From positions 22,011,001 to 22,075,000 of the forward strand of contig CM077011.1 of assembly GCA_039090855.1 (NCBI GenBank): a DNA stretch of 64,000 nt, given 5' to 3'. Position numbers and translations under genes: made by a program. The DNA comes from Macrothele yani. Taxonomy: Eukaryota > Arthropoda > Arachnida > Araneae > Macrothelidae. The first letter of the stretch is position 1, and every line of letters begins with the position of its first letter. Below, piece after piece: positions 11,648 to 23,469 of the stretch. The notes beneath the pieces are model-generated. The model worked only from the letters and a program-made list of their open reading frames with translations, ran no database searches and was not told the DNA's origin.

Positions 11648-13231
11648 CCCAGCAAAAACAAGTGCTGGGAAACTGCTGGCCACCAGCTGGCAGTGATGGG
11701 TCACTGCTGGCTGAAATCTGCCGCTCACGGCCCGGTAGTGGTCCGTTGGTGGCAGCGCTATCAGTTGGCGAGCCATTGATGGCCCTGCAGCATCGCCGTG
11801 AATTGTGGGCCTCCAAGCAAGTGCCACTAGGGGCCCGTTGCTGGCAACCAATGCAACTCCCAACAGCAGGTAGAAGCATCGGGACTGCGCATGCGCAGAA
11901 ACAACACTTGCTGTGTCTCTCATGGTACCAGTTAGTTGAAGACGACGCTATCGCCATCGTGTTAATTTTAGTGTATGTTAAGAAAAAAAGCCATATGTGG
12001 AGAGGCGAATTAATTTCCTAATGAAATTTTACGTCGACGAAGATACCAGATTAAACCGTGAAATACAAGATTACAGCCATGAAATACACCCACTCCATTC
12101 CCATGAATAACAATTCATGGAATGGAGTGGATGAATAACAAGAAAAAATTTGAAACCGCTTGAAACACATATCTTGGAAAACCATTAAAACAACGTTTGT
12201 TGAAAAAAAAAAAAAGAATTAGACGAGTACAAAATTTATTAATTATTTGAAAAAAAAAAAAGCATCGCTATTTGGTGTACTCATGCATGGGTTGAATACA
12301 CAAGACGGGGAGGAATTCGCTTCTAAAAATAACGAGAAGTAAAATAAAATATATTTACTCTTTAAAACAAATGTAGCTTCGGATAACGGAAAGGAAAGGC
12401 ACAACGTTAAAAATGTAACAGAATGTGACATGAACCCGGCTAAATCTATATTTATTCAACAATCTCTTTTCAAGGCGGCAAGGGCAGTACAAAACTTTGG
12501 AAAGCGACTCTAAGTATGTACACTCCTTTAAAATGAGTGAAGTTCCCTTAAGGTAAAAAAAAATATCGTTACGTTGAAAAAATTAATTTATCAATTATAT
12601 GAAACTGACTTTTATGAAAAATACCTCTCAATATTGTAAAATGAAAGAGGGAAGCATTAGATTATAAATTGCATAGCAAACAGATAGCTTCCAGCACATG
12701 ACCGAGCGTGGTAAGTTAGTCCTGTCGGTAGCGAGCGCGGCTTCAACGCAAACGGCCCAGGATAAAATCCAGTCAGATGCAAACAGGCGTTTTTCCGGTC
12801 TGTTGAGAAAATTTCCCCAGCGCAGTGTATTAATTCACAAGCTTCGTAAGGGTAGAAAAAAATTGTAGCTTTGGGAAACTGCGGTCGTCTTTGGTTTTTT
12901 TGTTAATATGGGTACTACTGGGAAATTGGCGGACAAGATTCGGCAAGCCACCAGTTGCGTCACGTGGTTGCTGGCTGCCACTAACGTCACACTAGCGGAC
13001 CACATTAGGCTAGCCATCATTTCTGGCACGTGCTTGCAGGGCCACTGAAGGGCCACTTGTGGCAGCTACTGCCTGTGATGGACCACTGATGGCCCTGTTG
13101 TGGCATATGACAACTGATGGGGGTGCCACCTGTTGGCTTGAACTGCTGGCCCTTATGTTGGCCGCCCGGACATTTTATTGTCGGTTTGGCAGAGGCAACA
13201 CAGTACTGGGCCAGCAAGACTTTTTGCTGGG
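11648..13231 (+). mobile_element. CCCAGCAAAA-ended element, copy B
   Basis: The ends are CCCAGCAAAAA (11648-11658) and TTTTTGCTGGG (13221-13231), perfect inverted 11-mers. Each end is also a small hairpin: CCCAGCA..TGCTGGG on the left and CCAGCA..TGCTGG on the right. The interior matches copy A (6728-9249), including the AAGAAAAAAAGC, ACAAATGTAGCTTCGGA, AAATGAGTGAAGT and GGGAAATTGGCGGAC blocks. There is no transposase, and short open frames over the GC-richer ends are not conserved in copy A. A flanking target duplication was not evident. Confidence 0.75.
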
Positions 13232-13899
13232 GATAGACGTGCTGTTATACTGTATTTGAATGTTAAATCACTGATACTGTATCGAGTAAGCCAGTAAATC
13301 ATATGTGAGTTTGGAGTCAGCCCATCCAAACAAAATAAAAGTATTTGTTAGTATTACTTGACCTCTTTCTTGTAAGGTGTATGGGGTACCTCTAATATCG
13401 CATTAACTTAGCACACATAATGTTATTACTGACGTAAGGACTAAGTTACAGCGGAAAGAAAATTACGCCATAGGTAAACGTACGAAAAAAAATCCAGGTC
13501 TTTGGGACGACCAAACCACGCCGGGAATTTTAATCTTACTCTCCATTACAAAAAACACACGTACCTGCACAGGGGAACACCTCATAATCTTCCTCATAAA
13601 GCATTTTAGTTTCTAGGTAAAAGAAGGTTGTTGAAATATGCACAGTAACACGAATTCAGTCGTGAACAAATTTTAAGAACTTTACCGTGAAATAATTTTA
13701 AAAATGAGCACAGGACTGAATGCATCATCAAACCATACTCAAGCAGGTGTGCTGCACCAGATAATTATTTTTCTTTAAAATAATTTAGTTCCGCTTCAGG
13801 ACCACATTTCCAAGGAGATCCTGAAAGTTGCCATGTACATGGCAAAACAGATCAGTTCCCTATGCATGACTGGTGTATATATACATAGTTATTTATTTG
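13232..13899. other. Unassigned DNA
   Basis: Nothing recognised on either strand. Confidence 0.45.
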
Positions 13900-14064
13900 G
13901 TCATTGACCTCAGGCATAGCGACGTTGGTAAGTCGCTATGCGATGTATGAGAGGTGGGAGATTCTGACAGGTGTTCGAAACCCCGGTCCTGCCGGTCATC
14001 TAACCTGCGGTTCTCCGCAGACTCCCTGTGCTTGGGGATGTGAATGCGTGGATTCAAGACAATG
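13900..14064 (-). mobile_element. SINE B, diverged copy
   Basis: Shares with 58685-58970 the series GTTCGAAnCC, CGGTC, GCCGGTCATCTAACCTGCG, CTCCGCAGA and CTTGGGGATG. A tRNA-like B box on the minus strand (GGTTTCGAACACC) supports a SINE origin. Its tail runs into repeat E. Confidence 0.55.
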
Positions 14065-14275
14065 CAAAAAAGGAGCCTCAAATCCTTATGGGATAAATTC
14101 TTTTCCGTCCTCCAGTGTTTATAAATTTAAACAAGTTTTAAATATTTTACATGTTTATTGAAAAGAATGACCAAAACTGCCTTTCTTTTTAATATTTTTT
14201 TTATTTCTTTTAATACTTATTCAGAGCTTCAGACGAACAATTTCTGTTTCTTTAAAAAGTGTCATGTGAAGTTTC
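14065..14275 (+). repeat. Dispersed repeat E, copy 2
   Basis: Collinear with 9555-9750 over about 200 bp, with small indels in T runs. It directly follows SINE B here but not at copy 1, so the two are separate elements. Confidence 0.75.
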
Positions 14276-15834
14276 CCCGTGAAGTCGGCCCGGAAGCACT
14301 TCCTCTCTCACCCGTAATGCCACAGACGAATGGTAAGCTGGCTGCATTAATTTGCCAGTAACCCTCAAGGGCGCATATTCGTCTTTGCGGGACTCAACCC
14401 GCCATGTTTGGACAAGCTAAAGATTTGGTCACTCGCCGCCAGCTACGCGATGATATTGGTATATATGCTCTTTCAGAAGAAGCTTTTTAAGTCTATTCAT
14501 TATTCTGACCCATGTGAACTAGTACCGGTAAATCGGTATCTCTTAAGGTAAATGCGGATGAAACACGGATCGCAGAATATCCCTACCGGAAGACCACTTT
14601 GGGTGAGTCTATATGTAAGGAGGTGGAAATGGTGGGCCATGACAATGGGTACATGTGTTTTTTTTTAAGAATACGAAAGGAGAGTAGGACATACCGATGA
14701 CCCTCTGTTAGTAATCCAACGCCTTTCGTCTAGATGTAGTTAGCTTCAGCTTAATTTATAACCACACGCATGTTCCGGCTTAACTTTTCGTAAGGAAAAT
14801 TACGCTACGTCATTTCAGAGTAAAGGACAAACATGGATAAGACAACCTCTTTTTTTAAGGAAATAACTTTTCAGATAAAAATGAAGCTCAAATCAAGTTA
14901 ACGATAATATGTCTGCGGAGGAAATATTTTCTGAAAAGTGTTCATAATTTTTAATAGATTAGTTTGCGCTTATGTGAGAAAAAATACTGAAAAACATTGT
15001 ATCACATCATTTTCGCATAAAATAAAATTGTAATTTCGCTATCTATTGATTAATCTGTCCTTATGTATAAAAACAGTTTTAATTATGACCTTTATTTATT
15101 GCTTTTACTATCATTTGACAAATCTACTCTAAAAGGATTATATTTGTAACAAAACGAAGGCATTAGGGTCGGTAAAATCTTGATGGCACTGAGAAAAGTA
15201 AATTAGTTCCAGCAATGTAGCGTTAGTTCTCACGAAGCTCAACTGCTTAGGAAAATAGAGAAATCATACGTAGTGCTCTCAAAGTTCTATCAATGCCCCT
15301 CGAACAGGATATGTGAAATACCCATGCCTTTTTTTTTGTGAGTGCCATAGTCGAACGAAGAGGCCCACTTAAGACCGCGCACTCTTATGGTACTCTAACT
15401 TAGACCGCAGACGGTTTTTGGAAGGAATCTGAGCCCGGGGTCAAGTGGCCTCCATAAAACATTTTCGTAAAAAGTTCCATTTTTTTACTCTATTTTGAAT
15501 TCGAATTTAATAATTTTTGTTGTGATAAATGTAAGAATTGATTTTTTTTTATGTGACAAGTGCTTTCCAGTACAGAACTGCAACACTATTAAGCATCGGA
15601 ACTGAAGGTAAGAAAACAACAAAAATCAAACGGAAAAACTAAAAATAATGTGGGCCGAAATACTCTTTAGAGAATAAAATTCAAATTCAATGTAGAAAGG
15701 AAATACACTATTAGGTAAGGTTCATGCACCAAAAATTAATCGTTTTCATTTGATTTGTACAAAAATAGCGAATTATCATCAAAATTCTTCCGAGCAACGC
15801 CGGGGAAATTCAGTTAGTGTACTTATAAAAGAAA
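14276..15834. other. Unassigned DNA with one weak tRNA-like string
   Basis: A minus-strand string near 14385-14460 (AGCTGGCGGCGAGTGACC.. then GGGTTGAGTCCCGC) looks like degenerate A and B boxes, perhaps a SINE head. The rest shows nothing recognisable. Confidence 0.4.
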
Positions 15835-16405
15835 ACAAGTTAGTAAAATCATGCAATGCATTGATTATGACACGCTTTCCAACATACCAGAAATCATTAC
15901 TCAAGTTATGAGGACAACGGCTGTCGAATAAGTATCGCTCTTATGACATGATCTTTGACCCCATTTCGATGATATTCAATAGAACCGGTAAAGTATACTT
16001 CTGGAACAACATGAAAAAGCTTAGTCTCAATTGAAACATTTTTACGCAAGTTATAACGTGGCATAAGGGCCCAGGACTGGATCCCGATCCCATGTCCTGA
16101 CATTTTACCCATTTTGAATAGGGTTCGTCCTTTACCACATACTAAAATGTCATTGAAATGGAACCGTATTACGCACGTTATGACGCATAAGGGCAGTGTA
16201 ATGCATCTCGCTCCTATGTCCTGACCTTTGACCCCACTTCACTCATTTTCAATAGTGTTCGTCCCCAGGTGAACACTATGAAAATGAGCTTTGTCCCTAC
16301 CACATACTAAAATTTCATTGAAATCGAACTATTTTTACGCGAGTTATCGTGCGGACGGGCAAAGCTGGAGCATATACGCTTCTTCAACCTACGGTTGGAA
16401 AGCGT
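15835..16405 (-). mobile_element. Family R element, copy 3 (inverted)
   Basis: The copy starts with GCAATGCATTGATTATGACA and CGCTTTCCAACATACCAG, has three to four repeat units reading on the minus strand, and ends at the head GGTTGGAAAGCGTAA (16390-16407). Both extremities carry the ACGCTTTCCAAC/GTTGGAAAGCGT pair in inverted orientation. Confidence 0.82.
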
Positions 16406-16454
16406 AAAAAACAAGAACAATAGATTTTATAAAAATCATAAAATAAATAAAATT

Positions 16455-16680
16455 TAGATGGGCTGGACATGTTGGAAGACCAAAAGATTAAAGATGGATA
16501 TAATTAATAATAGAATGGCAACCGAGAGAAGGAAGGAGACTAAGAGGACGCCAGAGAGTAAGATGGAGAGATGACCTTCAGAAATTTAGGTTCGCTAAAT
16601 GTTGGACTGAGGCTAATGATCGAGGAAGTTGGAAAAGACTGGGGAAGGCCAATACCCCGCAGTGGGTGCCAGCAGGCTAA
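16455..16680 (+). pseudogene. RTE-like LINE, 3' end of reverse transcriptase ORF
   Basis: The plus-strand translation contains WAGHVGRP, then WQPREEGRR, RGRQRVRWRDDL and SWKRLGKA, before PQW and a stop. These lie in the same order as the C-terminal end of the RTE-like copy at 36565-37715 (AGH.AR, RW, W.P, GRW.DEI, W..LGE, QQW). This tail is characteristic of RTE-type and related LINE polymerases downstream of the RT domain. Stops are present and the upstream part is missing, as expected of a 5'-truncated insertion. Confidence 0.7.
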
Positions 16681-17699
16681 GAAGACCCTTTCGTGAAAAG
16701 CACTGGTAAATGAATTTGGTTTCCGATATAAAAACGAAGTGTTTTCAGTGATAGGAGCAGAGTACTGTCGCGAGCAAAATTATAAGCGTTTTTATTGGAG
16801 TGTAATGAAGTATTGACTGTAAAATTGAAATCATACGGTTTTTTTTGAATGACACACACATACAGATCGAACTTTGGATAGTGCGCTTTTCATCACACTT
16901 TTTCACTAAGTAGGCGTAATGGAATTCATGTGCGTTAATGAAAGACATTAGCAGCGAAGTGTAAGCATGCGTCTCAAATTATGGACAAGTGCCTCAAGTC
17001 CCTCAAGATTTGGAGACCTGCTTAAGCGAATGAACTTCAAAGATTTAAAAGAAGGAAAAAAGCTGATTTAGGAAAACAGCTCATCCAACCGGCATTTCTT
17101 ACACGTTTAACGGAACGTACAGGTAGACGTTCATGAGATGAAAATTGTTACAATTCGGCGCAAATAACGTGTGGTGTATTTAACGCTATTTAGTCAGCCA
17201 CTGAAACGGAGCAAATGAATTTCACGCGTTCCTGCCTCCAGAGGTAGTAAGAGCTTAACGAATATTTTAGTCGCTCTTAAATATCAAATTTGAAGTAGTT
17301 GGGAATTCCTTTTCCGCAAAAAAGAAAACCTTTACAGCGTTGCAAAACCGATTAAATGTGTTCTTCTGTTTGTCTTATTCTTTGCAAAAATAAAGTGCAA
17401 TTTTTGGGTACGATGTATATAAAACTTGCAAACTCTTTGTGAACATTTTTCCTATCATTCTCTACAATTATTAATCCACTGCTAGATGAAGATCCCCCCA
17501 AACTCCTTTCACATCAGTCTCCTCCATATCACTCCGGTATTTCGGATTTCGTCCATCCATTTCCCATGTGTGGTTTGCTTCTGGATTTTTTCCTATACCT
17601 TGTTATCAAGTCAAATATTTCAGTTGTTTATAGCACCGTCTCGTTTATCTGGAAATACTCTATATTGACAAAAGTCACCGGACATCTATAAGGGAAACA
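16681..17699. other. Unassigned DNA
   Basis: No supported feature. The last 200 bases become T/C-rich and may belong to the 5' region of the Tx1-like LINE that follows. Confidence 0.45.
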
Positions 17700-17951
17700 C
17701 AACATAGCATTAATGCATGTACTGACCCTTCGAAGCTCGAAGTGGTTAGGTTTTGAGCTCCGTGATTTTCGTTGCTATAAGGTGTTTATTGAGTGCTTTA
17801 GTTTCTGTGGTTGCGTGTATCTTCAAGTTGAAGTTCTACGCTTTACGTTCGTGTATCTCCCAGGTTGGTGAGTGCCATATTTTTTCATTATTCACTGTTT
17901 TATTTTTCAACCAAGCTGGTCTTTTTTCGTTAAAGTCTCGCCATTGCTTCG

Positions 17952-19821
17952 ATGGCGGAGGCAGACAAGGGTGACGCCCACATCCTTATCTTGGCAGATC
18001 AGCCAGCTTCCTCTTCTACCGCGGTAGCTCCTGCTCAGCTTAATGAGGTGGCTCCCGAGCGTCATTGCGACGTCATGGACACCTCTTCTTCTCCAGCTAT
18101 AACTCCCACCAAGTGCGGTGGTGCCAAGTCTCCTATCTACATCTCAGCAGATGATGACGTATCCGTTATCAGCAATACTGAGCTCATAGCTTCTACTTCT
18201 CATCAACTTTCTGTTCCGCCCTCACTGATAGAGGCCGTTTCATCGAATTCTCAACCCATGTCTGCCCAAGCGTCCTATGCTTCTGCAACTTCTGGGGTCC
18301 TCACACCCCCAGTTTCATCAGCTATGCCTTTTCCTGAATCCTATGTTACTGTCGTCGGTTCTACTGCTACAATTGACATACCAGAGGATTCCCGAGCTGG
18401 TCACCTTTTTTCCTCCACTATGGAACGGGGCGTCTATTTTGATGCGCTTCCCGACACTAAGCTGTGGCAATATAGCTGAGCCCTCAAAACTTTCTTACCA
18501 AAGGATGTAATAGACTTTGTAGCTCGAAAACCCAGATCTGTCTTGGTCTATTTTAAGGATAAAGCGCATGCTGACCAGGTCCTTAGAGAAGGTCTAACCA
18601 TCAATGACGTGCATCTGTTAGCACAACCGGTTGCGCACCGCCCGGTGCAGGTGACCTTCTACCCCGTACCACCAGAAGTATCCGACCTACTCTGGTGCAG
18701 AAGTACTCTGCACCAGAGTAGAAGGTGCAGAAGTACTCTGCACCTTGCTCAGCAGGTACGGCAAAGTTGTTGGCTCCATAACAACTCTCTCTGCGGCTCC
18801 CAGAGACCCTGAAGACAAATCGATTCGGGGTTTCCGCCGCACTGCTCGAGTCCTCTTTTCATCTGATGCTCAGCTGAAAGCTGTTCCGAATGTTTTGCAC
18901 ATCCGCTGTGGACAGCAACGCCGAAGAGTTGAGATAATCACTTCACAGTATTGCACTATCTGTCAGAGCGAAAGTCACATAAGGGCTCAGTGCCCACGTG
19001 CCTCCCTGCAAACAGCTCCACACACTACATCTTCTTCTACTTTGTCCACCAACGCTTCACAGACTTCTTCCTATTCGAGGAAAGTCGCGGAATCAAGATC
19101 TTCCAAAAGTCAGCTTACTGCCATTGGTCAACAAACGACTTTGATGCCTCCACCTCCTGCTGATCCTAAGAATTTTCCCAGGCTTCCAAAATCGACTCCC
19201 CCTAGTACTTTTACAACCACTGCTGATGTACATGTTGACCACTCCTCAGCTTTTACCGTTGGCTCCATGACACGAGTCACAGATAACGATTCGGGTTCAG
19301 ACTCTCCAGACCATCATGAAGCTTTAGTGGTTGCTGGAAAACGCAGTGGTGCTACTCGCCCCAAGACGAAGAAGTCAAAGACTCTGGCGTCCCGAAGATC
19401 ATCTCGCTCTTCTACCCGATCATCCACTCGCTCCGTCAGCTCTCGACGACCGTTCTCCAGGTCGCCTCTACAAACTTCCTCTGAGACAGCATGTGAGGGC
19501 GCCTTTCCCTCACTAGATGAATTCACAACTTTTCTTGCTGAAAATGCTTTCCCTGCTGAGCCTCTGCCATACGAGGACGTGCTGGATTGCCTTTTAGGGT
19601 CCTCTAGCCCTTCCTCAGCACGCAATTCTCTTCAGCAGTATGAAGCAGCTCTTCCACAAGTGCTGGTTCAATTACACTCACTTGAAAACACTATTCGGTG
19701 CACTGCGGACGAGGTCCCGTGGAGTGCTTGTTTTCTCCGTCGACTCCAGTCCATCACTACAGCCAGTCAATTCCTACTGCATCCCACAACTAACCTAGAC
19801 ATTCAAGGTGGTGTCACTTAA
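17952..19821 (+). pseudogene. Tx1-like LINE ORF1 (gag-like, zinc knuckle), disrupted
   Basis: ORF1 proteins of Tx1-type LINEs bind the element RNA in the retrotransposition particle. The frame opens at ATG 17952 (MAEADKGDAH), is interrupted by TGA at 18477-18479, continues in the same frame, and then shifts at the palindromic insertion 18687-18746. The downstream frame runs from about 18745 to TAA 19819-19821. A canonical CX2CX4HX4C knuckle (CTICQSESHIRAQC) is at 18952-18993. After it comes a Ser/Thr/Pro-rich and then an Arg/Ser-rich tract (near 19370-19470), and an acidic C-terminal part. The segment before the insertion resembles an RNA-recognition fold by its hydrophobic pattern (RSVLVYFKDKAHADQVLREG), which is inference. 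The last codons overlap the beginning of the ORF2 frame. Without the stop and shift it would be roughly 600 residues. Confidence 0.85.
18687..18746. repeat. Twin palindrome inserted in ORF1
   Basis: 18687-18721 is a near-perfect 35-bp palindrome (CTACTCTGG..CCAGAGTAG) and 18722-18746 a second palindrome (AAGGTGCAG..CTGCACCTT). They share the core GTGCAGAAGTACTCTGCACC. The reading frame changes across this block. Confidence 0.85.
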
Positions 19822-22800
19822 TTGTCGCGGTTTTGCGACACCTCTTGCGAATGCGCTGGTACGAGAGGATCTTGCTCCGCTGAATGCTGATATATTACTT
19901 CTGCAGGAAACAAACTGTACTCCCACCACTCAATTTCATCAATGGCGTCAGTGGGATCATACTTTCCATCACGCCTACAGCCAACTGTCGCGTGGTGGCA
20001 TGGCAGTTGGTGTTTACTCACGTTTTCGTTCAACTCTTTCCTGCTTCTCAGTGTAAAACTTATGTCGATACTTATTACAACGGGTCTCTTTCACCGTCGC
20101 AGCTGAAAAATTTCATGTATTCAACATTTATGTTCCTTGCACTCCTACTCACGTGCCAGAGCTGTTTGCAAAACTTCGACGGGCTCTGTCACGTATTCCC
20201 ATCACCGAACGGGTACTTATCGGAGGTGACTACAATTGCACTCTACATCCACTAACTGATCGCTCTTCTGCTTCCAGAGAACACCGTACGGAAGTAGTAC
20301 ATCTTTTACAGTCTATCACTTCAGACTTCTCACTCGTAGATGTTCAACGCCATTTGTCACCAACCCAGACTACACATACATGGCGTGCACCAAGAGCCAT
20401 TGATCCTCCTACAGCAAGATTAGATCGCTTTTATGCAACTTCTCTTCTTCTACCAGCAATATCGGATTCATGCTGTACACCCACATCTTCCTCGGATCAT
20501 TGCGTCATTGCCATAAAAGTTTTTGCTACTTCAACACAGCCACGTACAATCCGGCCTTGGACTTTTGACGACACTCTTTTAGATGACTCAGCCTTCTGCT
20601 CATCGGTGCGAGATTTTCTTGCGGATTGGCGTCCAAGGCTTCATTCTGCACCATGCCCCCTCAACTTTTGGTTGGAAGTAAAACGCCACCTCATACTACT
20701 GGTACGAAACCTGTCATACTCGATCATGACACAACGGAGGATGCGACTTGATCATACTAGGCATATGCTTTCTTTGCTCAATCTTGCTGATCCTATTTCA
20801 AATCTACCAGGCAGAATTACATTCACTTTTGGTGCCGCTTGCAAAACAAGCCCTTCAACGCCTTAAACTACAACACCTGAAACCCGATGCTTGTTCGTAC
20901 GAATTCCTTACGTCACGTGAGTCAACTCGCCGATCCTCTTCTGTTGTACAGCACATTCGTCTTCCAACTGGAGTAGTATCATCCGAACCAGTTCCAATTT
21001 GTTTTATGGTACGTAATTACTACATTTCAAAATTTTGTGAAACTCCTCCTCCCTCCCCTACGGCTTCTGCTCTTCTGTTCTCTTCTTTGCCTCAGGTCCC
21101 TTCTCATCTTTCAGCCAGCCTCCTCTATCCTCCCACTTTAACTGAGCTCTCTGACACTTTCTCGTTCCTCAACCCCCGGGCTTCACCAGGCCCGGACGGT
21201 CTCCCTGTTTCTTTCTATAAGGCTTTTCTTCCTGCCCTCCTTCCATTTATCCTCTGTGCTTTTTCTACTGCCTTGCATCTTACATATCTTCCAAGGAGTT
21301 TCACACTCGCACATGTTGTACTTTTCCCCAAGAAAGGTGATCCGCTTGACTTGGGGAATTGGCGTCCCATCTCACTCTTAAATACTGATTATAAACTCTA
21401 TACTAAATTTCTGTCCAGCCAGCTTAACCCCATACTCCCTCATATTCTCTCCACTAATCAAACCTATACTGTACCCTGCCGCTCCGTCTCCCATAAGATT
21501 CAGCTTCTTAAGGATCTAATTCACCTCGCCCGCTCTCGCTCAGAACCCCTTGCTCTTCTTTCCCTCTATCAACGCTCAGCGTTCGATAATATTTCTCATG
21601 ATTACCTTCTTGCTACATTACTAAATTTCGGCTTTCCTCCTTCCTTTGCTTCTCTTCTCATCTCCCTCAACCGGGACGCAGTTTTCCACGTCAAGCTGCT
21701 CAACCTTCTCACAGCTCCCATACCCTTTCGTCGCGGCGTGCGTCAAGGTTGCCCCTTATCCGGGCACTCTCGCAATAGAACCTTCTTTACGCGCAGTCCA
21801 TCGATCCTTCTTTGCTTCACTACCACCGGTGGTAGCCAGCACACGCCATCATGTTGCTACCTATGTTGCCTACGCCAACGATATTACATTATGCATTCGG
21901 CAAGACTCACAATTTCACGATCTCCTCAATCTCTACAATACCTACGCCTCATGTTCCGGAGCAGCGCTAAACACAACGAAAAGCACAGGCTTATGGACCG
22001 GTTCGTGGACTAACAGCACTGACTCTCCTTGGGGAGCAGAGTGGTCCAACACCTCTCAACGATTCCTAGGAGTCCACCTTGGAAAACCAGCAACTGCTTC
22101 ACTCGTCACCTGGACGACTCTCCGGCCACGCCTACATCGCTCGGTCGCAATCTGGCGGCGCGCACAATTCTGCACCTCCGTCTTTCAAAGAGCACGTCTA
22201 ACGCACACTTACCTGCTTTCAATGTGCACGTATTCCTGGTTGGCTTCGAAGCAACCAGCACTACGTCTTCTTGAACTCACCCGCTGTCAAACTCAGGTTA
22301 TCTGGCCCGGCCATCACTGGGTCGGAGCACCTCAACTCAGCCTGTCTCCTTCCAACGGAGGCATTAGTGTACCCGACGTCAGATCCTATTACAAGGCTTA
22401 TCGTGTGTCTACGTTTTTACGATCACTTGCGGCACCTGCTCCCTCTGCAGTTGCTGCTCGTGATGTCATAGTCTCTCCGCATAACCCACGCTTTACTCTC
22501 CTTTCGTTCTTACTCATGGACCACTGTCCCCTTCTCACACTTTTCCCTCCTGTCTACAAAGAGGCTATCTCCTTTCTTCGTTCCCTCACTCTTTCTCGCT
22601 CTCTCCCTGCCTCCACAAATGACCTACTTTCCGAACCTTTTTTTTTTCTTCTCTGCTACACCCTTCCCATCTCCCATGTTTTGCTTTTCCTTCATGGCTC
22701 CGTGCTGGAGTCGTTACAGTCAGCGATCTTGTTACCACCGATCTTTCCTGGCTCCCCTTCTCTACCCTCTGCTCTCCGATTCAATGCCAACGCTCACTTT

Positions 22801-23469
22801 GTTCACAACTCTCTTATTTCTACTATAATCTCCCTATTCCCTGAGCTTGCTACTCCCTCAGGTCTCATTTCTGTCCACTCTGCCTCTCTCCCTCTCCCAT
22901 TTTTTCTGTCGTCCAATGGTCCACCTCTTGTCTCTTTCTCAACAGCTGATCTCTACCGTTTTCTCTCTCGCTCTTCCGCACCTCTTCCCATTTCTGGCAT
23001 TCCACTTTCTTCTACCTCCGCAGTGTGGTCCGCTGCTCTTTCCCCACTTTCAGCACCCCTTGAAGTCAATTCACATTGGCTTTTCTTACACAACCGCCTC
23101 CCTGTGCCGTCGATTTTACATCGCATGACCATTTTATCTTCACCCTCTTGTCCGTATTGTGGCGAGGAGGCTGACGTTCAGCATGTCTTCATGAATTGCA
23201 CAGTATTATTGCCAATACTCCATCTCGCTTTCACGCTAGCACAACGATCCTGTGAGACCGTCCTCACCTTCAGCGCCTACCGAACACTACTTCTGAACTC
23301 TTCTCGCTCTATTCACCTTCCGGCAGTCTGCTCCTACATCTTCGTGCTTGTAAAACATATAATTCACGTGTATCATCTTCAGCGTCCCCCCGAAGCTTCT
23401 ACTGACATAAAGTCAGTACTACGTTACTTTGTCATTTTCGTAATCGCCTACTCTCCCGCCTTCGACTAG
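19808..23469 (+). pseudogene. Tx1-like LINE ORF2: endonuclease plus reverse transcriptase, disrupted
   Basis: ORF2 nicks the target DNA and reverse transcribes the element RNA at the nick. The endonuclease domain starts at VSLNCRG (19811), with LLQET, GGDYN (20222-20236) and the catalytic SDH (20492-20500). It contains one stop (20054-20056). Frame shifts occur near 20820 and near 21765, where several residues after RQGCPLS (21741-21761) are missing. RT motif A reads LYQRSAFD, with Tyr (21567-21569) where the catalytic Asp is expected. Motif C reads YAND, with Asn (21877-21879) where the first Asp is expected. Downstream are KSTGLWTGSW and a C-terminal finger CX2CX7HX4C (23149-23199). The frame closes at TAG near 23467-23469. 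The start is unclear: the frame is open from 19799 and has no ATG before VSLNCRG. Both catalytic substitutions and the shifts rule out activity. Confidence 0.9.

Noticed and set aside
11498..12021. Host gene from 121-141-codon frames on both strands
   Set aside because: They overlap the GC-richer end of copy B and the family R copy, are open on both strands, and are not conserved in copy A.
22847..23128. Separate small ORFs inside 21.6-23.9 kb
   Set aside because: They are alternate-frame shadows of ORF2 of the Tx1-like LINE, caused by its pyrimidine-rich sense strand having few stops.
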